Shown here: one piece after another, positions 36,627 through 46,964 of the stretch
Position numbering within the stretch: the first letter of the stretch is position 1
Layout: every line of letters begins with the position of its first letter
From: Hallella colorans
Lineage (GTDB): Bacteria; Bacteroidota; Bacteroidia; Bacteroidales; Bacteroidaceae
Length of the DNA: 64,000 bases
Assembly (NCBI RefSeq): GCF_003096815.1
Contig: NZ_QENY01000006.1
Span: forward strand, 1 to 64,000
Direction: 5' to 3'
Notes under the pieces: generated by a model
What the model was told of the DNA's origin: nothing
Database searches by the model: none
The model's input: the letters and a program-made list of their open reading frames with translations, nothing else
Made by a program: the position numbers and the translations under genes

Positions 36627-37734
36627 ACTTTCTCCATTCTAAAATCAAGCTCTATTAGACACTTTGCTAACATTGTCATCGAACGATGACTTATGGTCAT
36701 TTACACTCATTGCCTCTTCGATAGCGATATTGTTGATTCTGTTCATGATTGTTTTTCATTGTGGGCAGGTGGTTAATCGGCTCAGCTGATATTTAATGGG
36801 GGAGCTAAAGGCTCAGTAGGCATTTACTTTTGGGAGCACCGTAGGTTCCCCTACGATTGTGGCAACCATGTATAATCGCAAACAGGATTAAAAACAGGAA
36901 GATATGATGTAGGCATAAAAGTTCATACGTGTAAGTTTCTACTGCACTCAGACGCTTCTTGAATCCGGTGTAGTTGTCTTCATTCATTCTTTGCTCCCCA
37001 TTCTTCACCCTTCACTCCTTAGTCTTCATTTTGTAAAATATAATTACTGTTTTTTGATCATTATTTTCGAGTCATCCAGAGCAAAAAGGGCTATCTTTTT
37101 TTGTCAAAACAAAGTCGAGCATTACCAAAAATCATAAGAGTGCCGCGATTGGTGCTTGCTCGTAGCATGATTAGGCCTTATTGGCAGCGCGGAAGAGCCT
37201 CAATCACACTGCGATTACAACCTTATCATCATGCCATTTGATACTCAACCGCAGACCACAAAATAGGAGAATAAAGGCTGTTTTTTAAAAGATGCTGAAT
37301 GTCAGCAATTTACAGACCGTCGCAGATTTCGCGTATTTCGGACGATGGCAAACTTATTTTTAAATAAGCGAATTTGAGAGGGTTATTTGTTCAAATAATT
37401 GACTATTTCTAATTTTTCAAAAAATGCGTTCGGGACAAGCAGGGTTTTAAAGAGAAAAAACGAAAATGCGCAAACATTCTGTCGCCATCTCGAAGCGTAC
37501 ACACTCACCATTCGCCCCTCCTATGTTGTACAGGGCGAGTATCTCTTCAAAAAAAATACGGGCATTTATTGTGGGTTAATCTCAATAGCAAAATGAAACT
37601 CCATACTTTTTCTACTGAGCCATAACTCCTCTAAATGTGCTATTTAGCTAACAAGTGGCTTGTATAAACGGAAAAGAGGACTTCATTGCTGAAATCCTCT
37701 TTTTAGTACTTTGTGACCCGCATGGGCCATCAAG
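36627..37734. other. Long gene-poor region right of the array
   Basis: No supported protein gene. A 33-codon minus-strand frame (36648-36749, MNRINNIAIEEAMSVNDHKS...) and short frames near 36805-37008 and 37399-37596 have no recognised motif. CRISPR transcription control upstream of the last repeat, if any, would be here. Confidence 0.5.
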
Positions 37735-37807
37735 TGATCCGTTTGGGGCTCGAACCCAAGACCCCAACATTAAAAGTGTTGTGCTCTACCAACTGAGCTA
37801 ACGGATC
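37735..37807 (-). tRNA. tRNA-Lys (anticodon TTT)
   Basis: 73 nt on the minus strand with a 7-bp acceptor stem GATCCGT/ACGGATC plus discriminator A, a D-arm with AGCTCAGTTGGTAGAGC, the anticodon arm CAACA-CTTTTAA-TGTTG giving TTT, and a T-arm with GGTTCGAGCC. CCA is not encoded. Confidence 0.97.
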
Positions 37808-37944
37808 ATTATTTATATACTTATCTTTTATAAGCGTGTGCAAAGGTAAGAAGTTTTTGTCACATTTGCAAATTATTTCATTCTTTTTTAACAATGAAAA
37901 ATTCAACTCCAAAATACAACTATGTTTGACAAATTAAGAAAAAA

Positions 37945-38066
37945 GGTTCAAGCGGCGTTCTGAGCTCTAACTTCTTTCTTGGTTTTGCGTTTAGTTTGTA
38001 TTGATAATTTTTGATTATTGCATCAGTAAACTCATTAATAATCACTTTGTTTAGGAATATGCCACT
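37945..38066 (-). pseudogene. IS30-family transposase C-terminal relic
   Basis: The minus-strand frame encodes 'INEFTDAIIKNYQYKLNAKP' and 'RKKLELRTPLEPFF', resembling the end of IS30 transposases (pattern 'lNnRPRKrLgfkTP-E-F'). Only about 40 residues remain, with no start or catalytic part. Confidence 0.55.
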
Positions 38067-38218
38067 ACCATATATGACGGAGGATAAGTTTGTCATCATA
38101 TTGCCCATGAACTTCAAATAACAGACAACCCTTAATGTTGCCAAAAATTTAAGGGTTATTTTTTTAGTGTGAAAAACAGCAAAAAATGGATATTTACGTC
38201 CTATCCACTATATATAGC

Positions 38219-38251
38219 AAAAGGCAGGGTGCGTGGCGCATCCTGCCTTTT
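38219..38251. terminator. Bidirectional terminator downstream of fhs
   Basis: A stem of about 15 bp (AAAAGGCAGGGTGCG against CGCATCCTGCCTTTT, one G-T pair) with a 3-nt loop and A/T runs on both sides. It terminates fhs on the minus strand. Confidence 0.85.
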
Positions 38252-38318
38252 TTGATCTCTCTTGCCATTTGTCTATGTGGTAGATAATAGCAATAAGCTT
38301 AAATGAGAGGTGTGTGAA

Positions 38319-39986
38319 TTATGACAGTCCTTGGATAAATCCATCGTCAATGTCTATGCGCTCAGCTTGCGGCGACTTGGGCAGGCCTGGCATACGCATA
38401 ATCTCACCTGCAATAGCCACTATCATCTGAGCGCCCGCATTGATGACAAAGTCGCGAATGGTTATGTCAAATCCTGTCGGTACACCATAAGCCTTAGCAT
38501 CATCAGAGAAAGAGTATTGGGTTTTGGCTATGCAGACTGGGTAGTGGCTGAACTCGCCACCCTCTATGGTACGCAGTTTGCGCATGGCCGATGGTTTGAT
38601 TACAACTCGTACTGCACCATAGATGCCCTTAGCTATTTTTTCAATCTTATCCTGAATGGTGTCGTTCTCTTCGTAGACGTAATGTAATTGCTTGGACGGA
38701 TGCTCGTCAATGGTCTTCACCACAAGACGTGCCAAGTTCTCGGCACCAACGCCGCCATCTGTATAAGCGGTATTGATGGCAAAAGGCACATTCAGTTTTT
38801 CGCAATGATTGCGCACGATTTCAAGCTCACTCTCTATGTCGGTGGCAAACCGGTTAAGACACACCAAGACTGTTTGACCAAAGCGACGCAGGTTTTCTAT
38901 GTGCTTGTCCATATTAGCCAAACCATCAATAAGTGCGCTCTCATTAGGTGCTACAAGATTGTCTTGTGTCACGCCACCGTGCATTTTCAGTGCCTGCAAA
39001 GTTACCACGAGTACTGATAACTTAGGTTGTAAGCCAGCTTTTCGGCACTTGATATCGAAAAATTTCTCTGCACCGAGGTCTGCACCGAAGCCTGCCTCCG
39101 TGATAGCATAATCGCCAAAGGTCATAGCTGCCTTGGTGGCTATGATGCTATTGCAGCCGTGCGCGATGTTAGCAAAAGGTCCACCATGAATAAAACAAGG
39201 CGTGTTCTCAGTGGTCTGCACAAGGTTGGGGTTGATACTCTCATGCAAAATAGCTGTTATGGCACCCGCTACGCCCATGTCGCGCACCCGAAACGGCTTG
39301 CCGTCAAGGGTTGTGCCAAGCAGTATATTGTCGATACGCTCGCGTAGATCGGTCTCATCCTTGGCCAAACAGAGTATAGCCATAATTTCCGAAGCGGGCG
39401 TAATGTCGAACCCTGTCTCGCTAATCAAACCATTGGCATGGCCACCCACGCCTGTGACCACGTCGCGAAGGGAGCGGTCGTTAACGTCGAGCACACGTCG
39501 CCAAGTTTTCTCTTTAAGGCCAAATCCATCTTTCTGGTGTTGGTATTCGTAATTGTCCAACAATGCTGCAATAAGATTATTGGCTGCCGTGACCGCATGA
39601 AAATCGCTCGTGAAGTGCAGGTTTATCTTCTCCATAGGCACTACTTGGGCGTAACCACCACCTGCCGCGCCTCCTTTCATACCAAAACAAGGCCCCATAG
39701 AAGGCTCTCTCAGGGCAATAACCGCCTTCTTTCCTATACGGTTCAAGCCAAGACCCAATCCTATGCTCACCGTGGTTTTGCCCACACCAGCTTTTTGTGG
39801 CGTGATAGCAGTTACGAGAATGAGATTGGATCGTTTCACTTTTTCTTCGTCAATAAGTGTGTAAGGCACTTTGGCCACATACTTTCCATAGTGGTCTAAA
39901 GCGTCCACAGGAATGTCAACGCGCTCTGCAACGCGCTCAATGGGTAGCAATTTCGCCTCGTGGGCGATCTGACTGTCGGTTTTCAT
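38319..39986 (-). CDS. fhs: Formate--tetrahydrofolate ligase
   Basis: 555 residues, normal length. It makes 10-formyl-THF from formate, THF and ATP in one-carbon metabolism. Motifs: P-loop '[16 protein letters not shown]' (about 61-76), '[20 protein letters not shown]', '[14 protein letters not shown]', '[17 protein letters not shown]', and the C-terminal '[14 protein letters not shown]' and '[16 protein letters not shown]'. A stand-alone gene between transposase relics, followed by its own terminator. Confidence 0.97.
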   Translation of the reverse strand: MKTDSQIAHEAKLLPIERVAERVDIPVDALDHYGKYVAKVPYTLIDEEKVKRSNLILVTAITPQKAGVGKTTVSIGLGLGLNRIGKKAVIALREPSMGPCFGMKGGAAGGGYAQVVPMEKINLHFTSDFHAVTAANNLIAALLDNYEYQHQKDGFGLKEKTWRRVLDVNDRSLRDVVTGVGGHANGLISETGFDITPASEIMAILCLAKDETDLRERIDNILLGTTLDGKPFRVRDMGVAGAITAILHESINPNLVQTTENTPCFIHGGPFANIAHGCNSIIATKAAMTFGDYAITEAGFGADLGAEKFFDIKCRKAGLQPKLSVLVVTLQALKMHGGVTQDNLVAPNESALIDGLANMDKHIENLRRFGQTVLVCLNRFATDIESELEIVRNHCEKLNVPFAINTAYTDGGVGAENLARLVVKTIDEHPSKQLHYVYEENDTIQDKIEKIAKGIYGAVRVVIKPSAMRKLRTIEGGEFSHYPVCIAKTQYSFSDDAKAYGVPTGFDITIRDFVINAGAQMIVAIAGEIMRMPGLPKSPQAERIDIDDGFIQGLS

Positions 39987-40294
39987 TGTTGTCGATTTAT
40001 AAGATTAAAGGTGCCCTAATGATAGGTACACGTGTTTTTTCATAATAAGAAGTAATTTAACTTCATAGTAGTGAGCAATCACAAAATCACATGCAATGAT
40101 ACAAATTTCAGATGAGACTAACAAATGTTTGTCGTAAAAATTGATGTTTAAATCCAATAGTTTTCTAAATAATTTAAGAAAACTCACGTAATGTCGTATC
40201 AAACCATAAGATTTGACGTGTTTCTCTAATCGATTTGAGAACTGCAATTTCTATACTGATTTCTGTTGAAACACGGAAAAAGGCAGTATGGCAA
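39987..40294. other. Intergenic region upstream of fhs
   Basis: AT-rich, with no recognised gene. It holds the fhs promoter region, but no exact TAnnTTTG box was located. Confidence 0.4.
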
Positions 40295-40665
40295 TCAGGG
40301 CCATCTATATCTGTTTCTTAACAACATAGGATGAGGTGCCACAAAACTATTGATGTGGAAATTCTGCTTGAGGTTTCGGAAAAAATCTATGTCCCACTTT
40401 TCCATGTACAAATTGACAATGTTTTCTGCGGAAAGTTTCATGTTACTGATCAGGAGTTCCATAATGAAGCCTTGCTCGGCATTATACACTGCAATTCTTC
40501 GTATATGTTTCGGATATTGTTCGTATGTTTCATTTCTTGTCAGGCTGACAATCTCATCAATGAGTACATCCGAATGAGCATTGTCGGACAATTCGCACTC
40601 TTCTATGTGCTCATAGAGCAGGTTGTTCTTCTCCCTGACTACGACGAATACTTTGATGCTGTCCC
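40295..40665 (-). pseudogene. IS4-family transposase C-terminal fragment
   Basis: The minus-strand frame, open from about 40665 to 40295, reads 'DSIKVFVVVREKNNLLYEHI', 'RRIAVYNAEQGFIMELLISN', 'NIVNLYMEKWDIDFFRNLKQ', the YREK-like region of IS4 DDE transposases with the catalytic Glu/Lys area. The N-terminal two thirds and the last strand are missing, so it is a relic. Confidence 0.75.
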
Positions 40666-40863
40666 AAAAATTCAGCAGGAGCGTGGAAATTATCCCATAT
40701 TAACCGCCATTGTGTGGTGAAAGCTTTTTATAATATTCTTTGTCCGAAAAACTTTATGTTCGCACTTCCAATATTTGCCGTCTATACGACAGATATTGGA
40801 TGCTTACAAAAAAGATATTAATGTTATTATAAAGAAATATTTCTTAAAAAAAGAGATTTAAAA

Positions 40864-40896
40864 GTTTGTTATCTAAGAATATTAATGTTATCTTTG
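40864..40896 (+). promoter_or_regulatory. Promoter of a putative small RNA
   Basis: -33 TTTG (40864-40867) and -7 TATCTTTG (40889-40896) with 21-bp spacing, the full Bacteroidetes sigma-ABfr consensus. Expected start near 40903. Confidence 0.75.
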
Positions 40897-40902
40897 CATC
40901 TG

Positions 40903-40992
40903 TTATCCTGAAAACAATCTTTTTACCTTGAAAAAAACTAATTCCTATTGAAGATTAGAAGCGATTGCCTGTGAAGGCCATCGCTTTTTTGA
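40903..40992 (+). ncRNA. Putative small RNA, about 90 nt
   Basis: Between the consensus promoter and a rho-independent terminator (stem AAGCGATTGCC/GGCCATCGCTT at about 40959-40985, then a T-run) there is no ORF with a start and useful length. The unit is therefore a good candidate for an independently transcribed small RNA or a short leader. No known RNA family is recognised. Confidence 0.5.
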
Positions 40993-41185
40993 AGATGTCA
41001 TCTGAACTGTGTCATACTCTAAAATAATAAAGCATGTCCGCACCTCCTTGGGAGGGGATATTTGCTGCGCAAAAACATTGCACTTCTATCCTGACGCTTA
41101 TCCTGTTTGTATTAAATCTACATTCACGGTGAGCTCTTATATCCATGTGCTATTACACGAATACCGAAGAAAAAGATGTAGTTTC

Positions 41186-42097
41186 TTAAAACAATTTTTC
41201 TGGATAAACACCTTCGCTCACTAATTTCTGTATCTTAGCCACCACTCCAGGGCGATCGGCGGCATAGGTTACACCAAACCACTTGCTTGTGGTATCTAAC
41301 ACTTTAACAGTAGCTGTGTTTTCATTAATGAGTTTGTTAACCATCAGTGGAATGAAAAACTCAGCTTTTTTGTTCTCCATATTTTCTGGGGACGAAAGGA
41401 ACTCTTTGAAATATTCCATGCTGTATTCAAAATAATCGGGTGTAAATCCCCATACATTCATTGAAACAGGTGTGTTTTTATCCACCGTTACCCATTTCTC
41501 TTTTTCATCCTTGTATTGAATGTCCTCACCATGGCGTTCTATCTCAGTACGCTCAACGACCGTGGCAAGGTTTCCTTTCTCATCCTTCGTACAAATTCCT
41601 CGTGCTACGGTTCCATTCTCGCTCAACGTGTTATCAATGCGGAAGCCTACCATGGCATAACGATTCTTACTATCTTCAGGAAGGTCTGCCAAGAATTTCC
41701 CGATAACCTTGAAACAGTCTCGATTATAAAAATCGTCACAATTGATTACACAAAACGGTTCTTTAATAACATCTTTAGCCATCAGCACCGCATGGTTAGT
41801 TCCCCATGGTTTTTCACGCCCATCGGGTACCGTAAATCCTTCAGGAATGGCGTCTATACCTTGAAACACAAGTTCTGCGGGAATGTGTCCTTCATATTTG
41901 GATAACACTTGCTTACGAAATTGTTCTTCAAAATCTTTGCGTATCACAAAAACAATCTTTCCAAATCCTGCTTGGATAGCATCATAAATGGAGTAATCCA
42001 TGATAGTCTCACCATTGGGGCCCAATCCATCCAATTGTTTGAGACCACCGTAACGACTGCCCATACCGGCAGCAAGAAGTAACAATGTTGGTTTCAT
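41186..42097 (-). CDS. Sugar-phosphate nucleotidyltransferase-like protein
   Basis: 303 residues of the NTP_transferase fold: 'LLLAAGMGSRYGGLKQLDGL' (GxGxR-x-K nucleotide loop, about 6-25), 'CVINCDDFYNRDCF' metal-binding aspartates, and 'GTNHAVLMAKDVI'. Family members activate sugar phosphates to NDP-sugars, but this Bacteroidetes group has no assigned substrate. A stand-alone gene; an unusual feature is the large insertion with charged residues around 170-215. Confidence 0.85.
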   Translation of the reverse strand: MKPTLLLLAAGMGSRYGGLKQLDGLGPNGETIMDYSIYDAIQAGFGKIVFVIRKDFEEQFRKQVLSKYEGHIPAELVFQGIDAIPEGFTVPDGREKPWGTNHAVLMAKDVIKEPFCVINCDDFYNRDCFKVIGKFLADLPEDSKNRYAMVGFRIDNTLSENGTVARGICTKDEKGNLATVVERTEIERHGEDIQYKDEKEKWVTVDKNTPVSMNVWGFTPDYFEYSMEYFKEFLSSPENMENKKAEFFIPLMVNKLINENTATVKVLDTTSKWFGVTYAADRPGVVAKIQKLVSEGVYPEKLF

Positions 42098-42394
42098 AAT
42101 ACAAAGTTTGTTTTTAATATTAGTTGATTTCTGAAATGCAAATTTAGCTATTTTTATTGAGTATCTAATACCTAAAAGAGAAAATCAACAAATTATTTCT
42201 TTTATTATGAGCTCCTTTTAGTTATTTGGCTTTGATACTTTTTATTTTTCTTACATCATTTATAATTTTTATTTTTCCATAAATCATGAAATTAGTTAAA
42301 TAGAGAGTCTCCGTAATAATTTTATATCTACGTAACCATTCTGTTTCACATATGGCTTATGCCCTGAGCAAATTTGGAAACGGAATAGTTACGT
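42098..42394. other. Intergenic region
   Basis: 297 bp, AT-rich, with no gene. No clear terminator was found for the upstream minus-strand activase gene. Confidence 0.4.
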
Positions 42395-45300
42395 TTAAAC
42401 CGCAATGCTATCGAGAAAGAGAAGCAATCGGTTGACAACGTTCACAGATGAAACTCCAGAGTCAAAATCAAGGGATACAAGATTAAGTTGAGGGTATCGG
42501 TTTTTGAGTTTCTTTTCGATGCCTTTCGAAACTATATGGTTGGCGATACAACCAAAGGGTTGTAAGCTCACAACATTAGTAACACCTTGCTTTACCATGC
42601 TTATAACATCACTCGGCAACAGCCAACCCTCCCCAAACTGCGCGGCTAATGAAACGATGCCATCCACTTCTTTTGCTTCTTCAAATATATTGGTAAATGG
42701 ACGGAAATACCTAAAACGTGAGGCTATTTTGTTGATTTTCTTTTGTCTACGCCATATCAAGCTATAAATGCTTTTAACGACAAAGTCGGGTACATTCGAA
42801 TGACATAGTCCCATTTGTTTCTCAACAATAACATTGACAAAGTTTTGCAGAAAAAATGGTGACAGAAGAGCGGGTACAACCTCAATATTTTTGGATAGTA
42901 TTTTATCTACCAGGAACTGATGCGCAAAAGGATTAAATTTCAAGAAGATCTCGCCAACAATTCCAACTGTCTGCACGTCTCGTTCTTCTGTGATTGCATT
43001 AAATTCCTCTGCTGCTTGGGCAATTAGATTCATAAGTCCCTTGGGGCTGTTCTTTAGTATTTGTGTAGAGGCCAAATTTAAATATTTGTCGCGTAAAGCG
43101 AGGGCGGCATTGCTCGATTTAGCTCTAACTACAATGGCATCCCTTTTTAATCTTACCACTGATGAGTGGTAAAATTTTGAGATTGTATCACCATATAGAA
43201 ATGTTGTCGTAATGATTGGGGCAAACTTAATCCAAGGCACATCAAGTTTGCCGCTTTGGTTTTTATCCTCCTCTTCCGCGCTCGTAGACACTCCAAGCGT
43301 GATTAATGGCACTTTGTCAAAGCCGTTGGCTTGCATGGCACGTCGAATGAGCGCGGCATAATTAGTGGCTCTGCATTGTCCACCCGTTTGAGTCATAACC
43401 ACAGATATTTTGTCAAGGTCGTATTGTCCGGAACGCAATGCTTTGACAAAATCGCCAACAATCAGTGTCGCAGGATAACACACTTCGTTATTGGCATACT
43501 TCAATCCATACTTGGCACTTTCAGAATCGCTCGGAGGAAGCACCTCGACATCCCAGCCAAAAAGTCGGCAAAGAGATGGCAACAAAGGAGTGAGATACTC
43601 CGTAAAGTAAGGCGCCAAAATGTGACGTGAAATTGGCGGAAGCGCATTTGCCTCTTCATGGCTTGTGTTTGATTTTATGACACCCTTTCTGTCATGCGCG
43701 GATAACTTTCCTGCTTTGTTCCCCCCTCGAAGAGATTCGACAAGAGACCTTACGCGAAGTTTAAGACTGCCAATATTGCTTACATCATCTATTTTTAATA
43801 ATGTGAAAGGTTTTCCATGGCGTTTCAGAATGCCTCGAACCTCATCTTGTATGAAAGAATCTGGTCCACATCCGAAAGATGTCATCTGCACAAAGTGTAC
43901 ATCGTTTGGTTGTTCTGCGCACCATTGGCCCGCTTTGATGATGCGACTCATGTAAGCCCACTGCTTAACAAGGTATGTGTCGCCAGCGCTTGTATTGAAA
44001 TCGTTGCGCACTATATCCTCAGAAATGACATTTACGCCCAATGACGCTATCATTTCAGATAGTTTGTGTTGTACCAAGGGGTCGGTGTGGTAGGGGCGAC
44101 CAGCCAGCAAAATCGTCAAATTGCCATTTGCTCTTCCATCTGCGAGAATTTCCTCCGCCATTTTTTTGACTTCACTTGTATAGGCGTCTTGTGCCAATAT
44201 GGCGGCACTATAAGCTTTGTCAATAGTACTTTTGCACACACCGAGTTTCTTGAGATAACCGAAAATTTGTTTTTTCAAAAGAGCTTTATCCCTAAAATTG
44301 ATAACCGGAGAATCCACATGCGTACGCAATTTCATGGCGCCTCGTATCACATCAGAGTACGCGGAGACAATGGGGCAGTTGTAGCTGTTTATATTTCTGT
44401 TATCGTCTTGCTGTTCATAAACAACATAAGGCATAAAGATAAATCCTGTTTTGTCACCGTTGAGTTTCGATATTTTATCATCAAGTTCTTGGATATGCGC
44501 ATGCACGAGTTTGGCAGGGAAACAGATATTGTCACTCATCACGCTTCCCAATGCCTCCTCGTAGCGATGGAAGGTAGATTCATCGCTAAGCATTATACCA
44601 AACCCAGCTGTTGTAAACAGGGCGTGCCAAAATGGATAATCCTCATACATGTTCAACACGCGAGGTATGCCGACAACACGTTGGCAAGATGGTTTCTCTG
44701 CACACTTTCTGTCAAAAAGCAGCTTGTATTTGTAGACATAGATGTTTTTGCCTTTTGAAGCCCCCTTGCCCTTGTTGTTGAAAATACGCTCGCACTTGTT
44801 CCCAGAGTAAAATTTATGGGTGCCGGCAAATGTATACTGGGTTACGAAGCAGTTATTTTCACAACCTTTACAATTGAGCAACTTGGTATTATAAGCTGAT
44901 ACGGATAATAGGTCTGCTATGCTTCGAGAACACTTTACATTTTTTTGCTCAAACAGATTGATTGCATTGAGCGCGCATCCATACGCTCCCATCATCTCTG
45001 GCATGTTGCCACGGGCCACCTTGGTGCCAGTCAACAGTTCAAAAGCACGTACGACAGAGTCGTTTTTCATAGTGCCACCTTGCACTACTATCTTGTTGCC
45101 AAGATGTTCATTCCCATGAAGTTTCAACACTTTGTATAAGCAATTGCGTACCACGGAATATGACAATCCACATGCTATATCCTCAATTGTAACTCCCTCG
45201 CGCATCACTTGTTTCACCTTGGAGTTCATAAACACCGTGCATCTCGTGCCGAGATCGCAAGGTTTTTGGGCATTGCAGGCCAATCGGGCAAAGTCTTCCA

Positions 45301-46789
45301 CTTCGTAACCAAGGTTGTGCGCGAAAGTCTGAATGAATGTCCCACATCCTGACGAGCACGCCTCGTTCAGCTCCATGCGCACTACAACCTCGTTCTCCAC
45401 AAAGATAGCTTTCATATCTTGGCCACCAATGTCGAGTATAAACGACACATTGGGCATAAGATGAGCTGCCGCGCGATAATGAGCCATCGTCTCTATAATT
45501 CCGTCATCCAAATTGAATGCCGTTTTGATGAGTTCCTCTCCATATCCTGTAGAGCAAGAACCCACAATGTGTATATCAGCCCCCACCTTGTCCGCTGCTT
45601 TTTGCAGGCGTAGCAAACCGTCAGACACGGCCTTGATAGGATTGCCAAGATTCATGGCATAATCTTTGAAAACAATTTGGCCTTTACCCTCCTTGTTCAT
45701 TCTTACAGCCACTATTTTAGTGGTGGTGGAACCAGAGTCAACGCCTATGACCACTTCTTCCACGCCACGTTTTAAGGGATAGAGTGGGGTAGCATATTGT
45801 TGTTTAGATTTCAACCAATTTTGGTAATGTGCCACATTTTCAAACAGTGGCGGCAGCCCTTCTTGAGCATCGGTTTTGTCGTGCCTTGACGTGGAGCCTG
45901 TGCCGGTGACTACTTTGCAGTTTCTTTGATCCGCTCGAGAGCGGTCAACGAGCTTTTGTGCAGACTGCGCCAACAATCCTTTGAACTCGGATAATTTCCT
46001 CGGTTTTGTATCGCCGGATTTAAATGCGCAACCCATTGCAGGTATCAGATTGCCATTTTCAGGTACGGTCAAATCGTCGTATGGTATCTTAAGGTATTCA
46101 GAAAACGCTTTTCGCAGAGCTGGCAGAAATGTGAGAGGGCCGCCACAAAGCAATATTGGAGGAGTGAAGTCGCATCCGCGGCTAAGCGTTGTTACAGTTT
46201 GAACGGCAATACTATGGAAAATACTGGCAGCAATGTCACTTTTTGGCAAATTGCGCGACATGAGATTTTGAACGTCTGTCTTAGCAAACACTCCACATCT
46301 TGCTGCCATTGGATAAACATGTTGGGCCTTTTCGGCCAACGCGCTCATTTTTGCGTTGTCACAACCCATAAGCACCGACATTTGGTCTATGAAAGCTCCC
46401 GTACCTCCCGCGCAGTTACCATTCATGCGCAGATCCATACTTTTGCCATTGAAGAAAACCACCTTGGCATCTTCGCCACCAATATCAACAAGTGTTTTAA
46501 CCTTCGGATAACGTTCGCGCACAAACACTGTGGCCGCCACTACTTCTTGCACAAAATCGGCTTTTAGCTGCTCTTTTGTTTGCATACCTACCGACCCCGT
46601 GACGCATAGTTTCGTTTCTATATCGCCGAACCGCTGGTATATTTCATCAATATACTTGGACACCAATGCCATAACTTTGGCGTTGTGCCGCTCATAACGC
46701 GCAAATACCAAGCGACGGTTGTTATCCAAAACGACAATTTTTGCTGTGGTCGACCCCACGTCAAGACCAATCTGATATATATTGCGCAT
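42395..46789 (-). CDS. Giant acyl-CoA dehydratase activase (BadF/HgdC type, two ATPase domains)
   Basis: 1464 residues. Two ASKHA ATPase domains, 'IGLDVGSTTAKIVVLD' (about 7-22) and 'VIGVDSGSTTTKIVAVRMN' (about 345), each with its glycine-rich and Cys motif ('NGNCAGGTGAFID', 'EACSSGCGTFIQ'); then a DUF2229 region and a C-terminal 2-hydroxyglutaryl-CoA-dehydratase-like part ('LLAGRPYHTDPLVQHKLSEM', 'TQTGGQCRATNYAALIRRAM'). The Cys residues probably bind a [4Fe-4S] cluster, as in HgdC, which fires one electron into a dehydratase. This fused family is common in anaerobes; its target enzyme is unknown. Confidence 0.9.
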   Translation of the reverse strand: MRNIYQIGLDVGSTTAKIVVLDNNRRLVFARYERHNAKVMALVSKYIDEIYQRFGDIETKLCVTGSVGMQTKEQLKADFVQEVVAATVFVRERYPKVKTLVDIGGEDAKVVFFNGKSMDLRMNGNCAGGTGAFIDQMSVLMGCDNAKMSALAEKAQHVYPMAARCGVFAKTDVQNLMSRNLPKSDIAASIFHSIAVQTVTTLSRGCDFTPPILLCGGPLTFLPALRKAFSEYLKIPYDDLTVPENGNLIPAMGCAFKSGDTKPRKLSEFKGLLAQSAQKLVDRSRADQRNCKVVTGTGSTSRHDKTDAQEGLPPLFENVAHYQNWLKSKQQYATPLYPLKRGVEEVVIGVDSGSTTTKIVAVRMNKEGKGQIVFKDYAMNLGNPIKAVSDGLLRLQKAADKVGADIHIVGSCSTGYGEELIKTAFNLDDGIIETMAHYRAAAHLMPNVSFILDIGGQDMKAIFVENEVVVRMELNEACSSGCGTFIQTFAHNLGYEVEDFARLACNAQKPCDLGTRCTVFMNSKVKQVMREGVTIEDIACGLSYSVVRNCLYKVLKLHGNEHLGNKIVVQGGTMKNDSVVRAFELLTGTKVARGNMPEMMGAYGCALNAINLFEQKNVKCSRSIADLLSVSAYNTKLLNCKGCENNCFVTQYTFAGTHKFYSGNKCERIFNNKGKGASKGKNIYVYKYKLLFDRKCAEKPSCQRVVGIPRVLNMYEDYPFWHALFTTAGFGIMLSDESTFHRYEEALGSVMSDNICFPAKLVHAHIQELDDKISKLNGDKTGFIFMPYVVYEQQDDNRNINSYNCPIVSAYSDVIRGAMKLRTHVDSPVINFRDKALLKKQIFGYLKKLGVCKSTIDKAYSAAILAQDAYTSEVKKMAEEILADGRANGNLTILLAGRPYHTDPLVQHKLSEMIASLGVNVISEDIVRNDFNTSAGDTYLVKQWAYMSRIIKAGQWCAEQPNDVHFVQMTSFGCGPDSFIQDEVRGILKRHGKPFTLLKIDDVSNIGSLKLRVRSLVESLRGGNKAGKLSAHDRKGVIKSNTSHEEANALPPISRHILAPYFTEYLTPLLPSLCRLFGWDVEVLPPSDSESAKYGLKYANNEVCYPATLIVGDFVKALRSGQYDLDKISVVMTQTGGQCRATNYAALIRRAMQANGFDKVPLITLGVSTSAEEEDKNQSGKLDVPWIKFAPIITTTFLYGDTISKFYHSSVVRLKRDAIVVRAKSSNAALALRDKYLNLASTQILKNSPKGLMNLIAQAAEEFNAITEERDVQTVGIVGEIFLKFNPFAHQFLVDKILSKNIEVVPALLSPFFLQNFVNVIVEKQMGLCHSNVPDFVVKSIYSLIWRRQKKINKIASRFRYFRPFTNIFEEAKEVDGIVSLAAQFGEGWLLPSDVISMVKQGVTNVVSLQPFGCIANHIVSKGIEKKLKNRYPQLNLVSLDFDSGVSSVNVVNRLLLFLDSIAV

Positions 46790-46964
46790 CTACCAATATC
46801 TATTAATAAATCTTTTTCTGAAATAAAGCTTTCTTTAATTTACAAATATACTACAAATACAGAGCTTAAACAAAGATTTTTTATTTTTTTGCAAAAACAG
46901 AACGATGCTTGCAACCATTTTTAATTCCATTTCGTCTAAATATAAAACAAACAATGCAGATGAC

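Larger units (their letters stand above)
37808..38318. other. Intergenic region with IS30 relic and terminator
   Basis: Contains a C-terminal IS30 transposase fragment (about 37945-38060, minus) and a bidirectional terminator at 38219-38251. No complete gene is recognised. Confidence 0.5.

Noticed and set aside
36648..36749. 33-codon minus-strand frame next to the array
   Set aside because: It has an ATG but no recognised family and no promoter box; too short to support as a gene.
40005..40247. 80-codon minus-strand frame upstream of fhs
   Set aside because: AT-rich, lysine/leucine/isoleucine-biased chance frame without motif; it would overlap the fhs promoter region.
44066..44758. 230-codon plus-strand frame inside the activase gene
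   Set aside because: It is the complement of the well-supported activase domains; the composition is that of a shadow frame.
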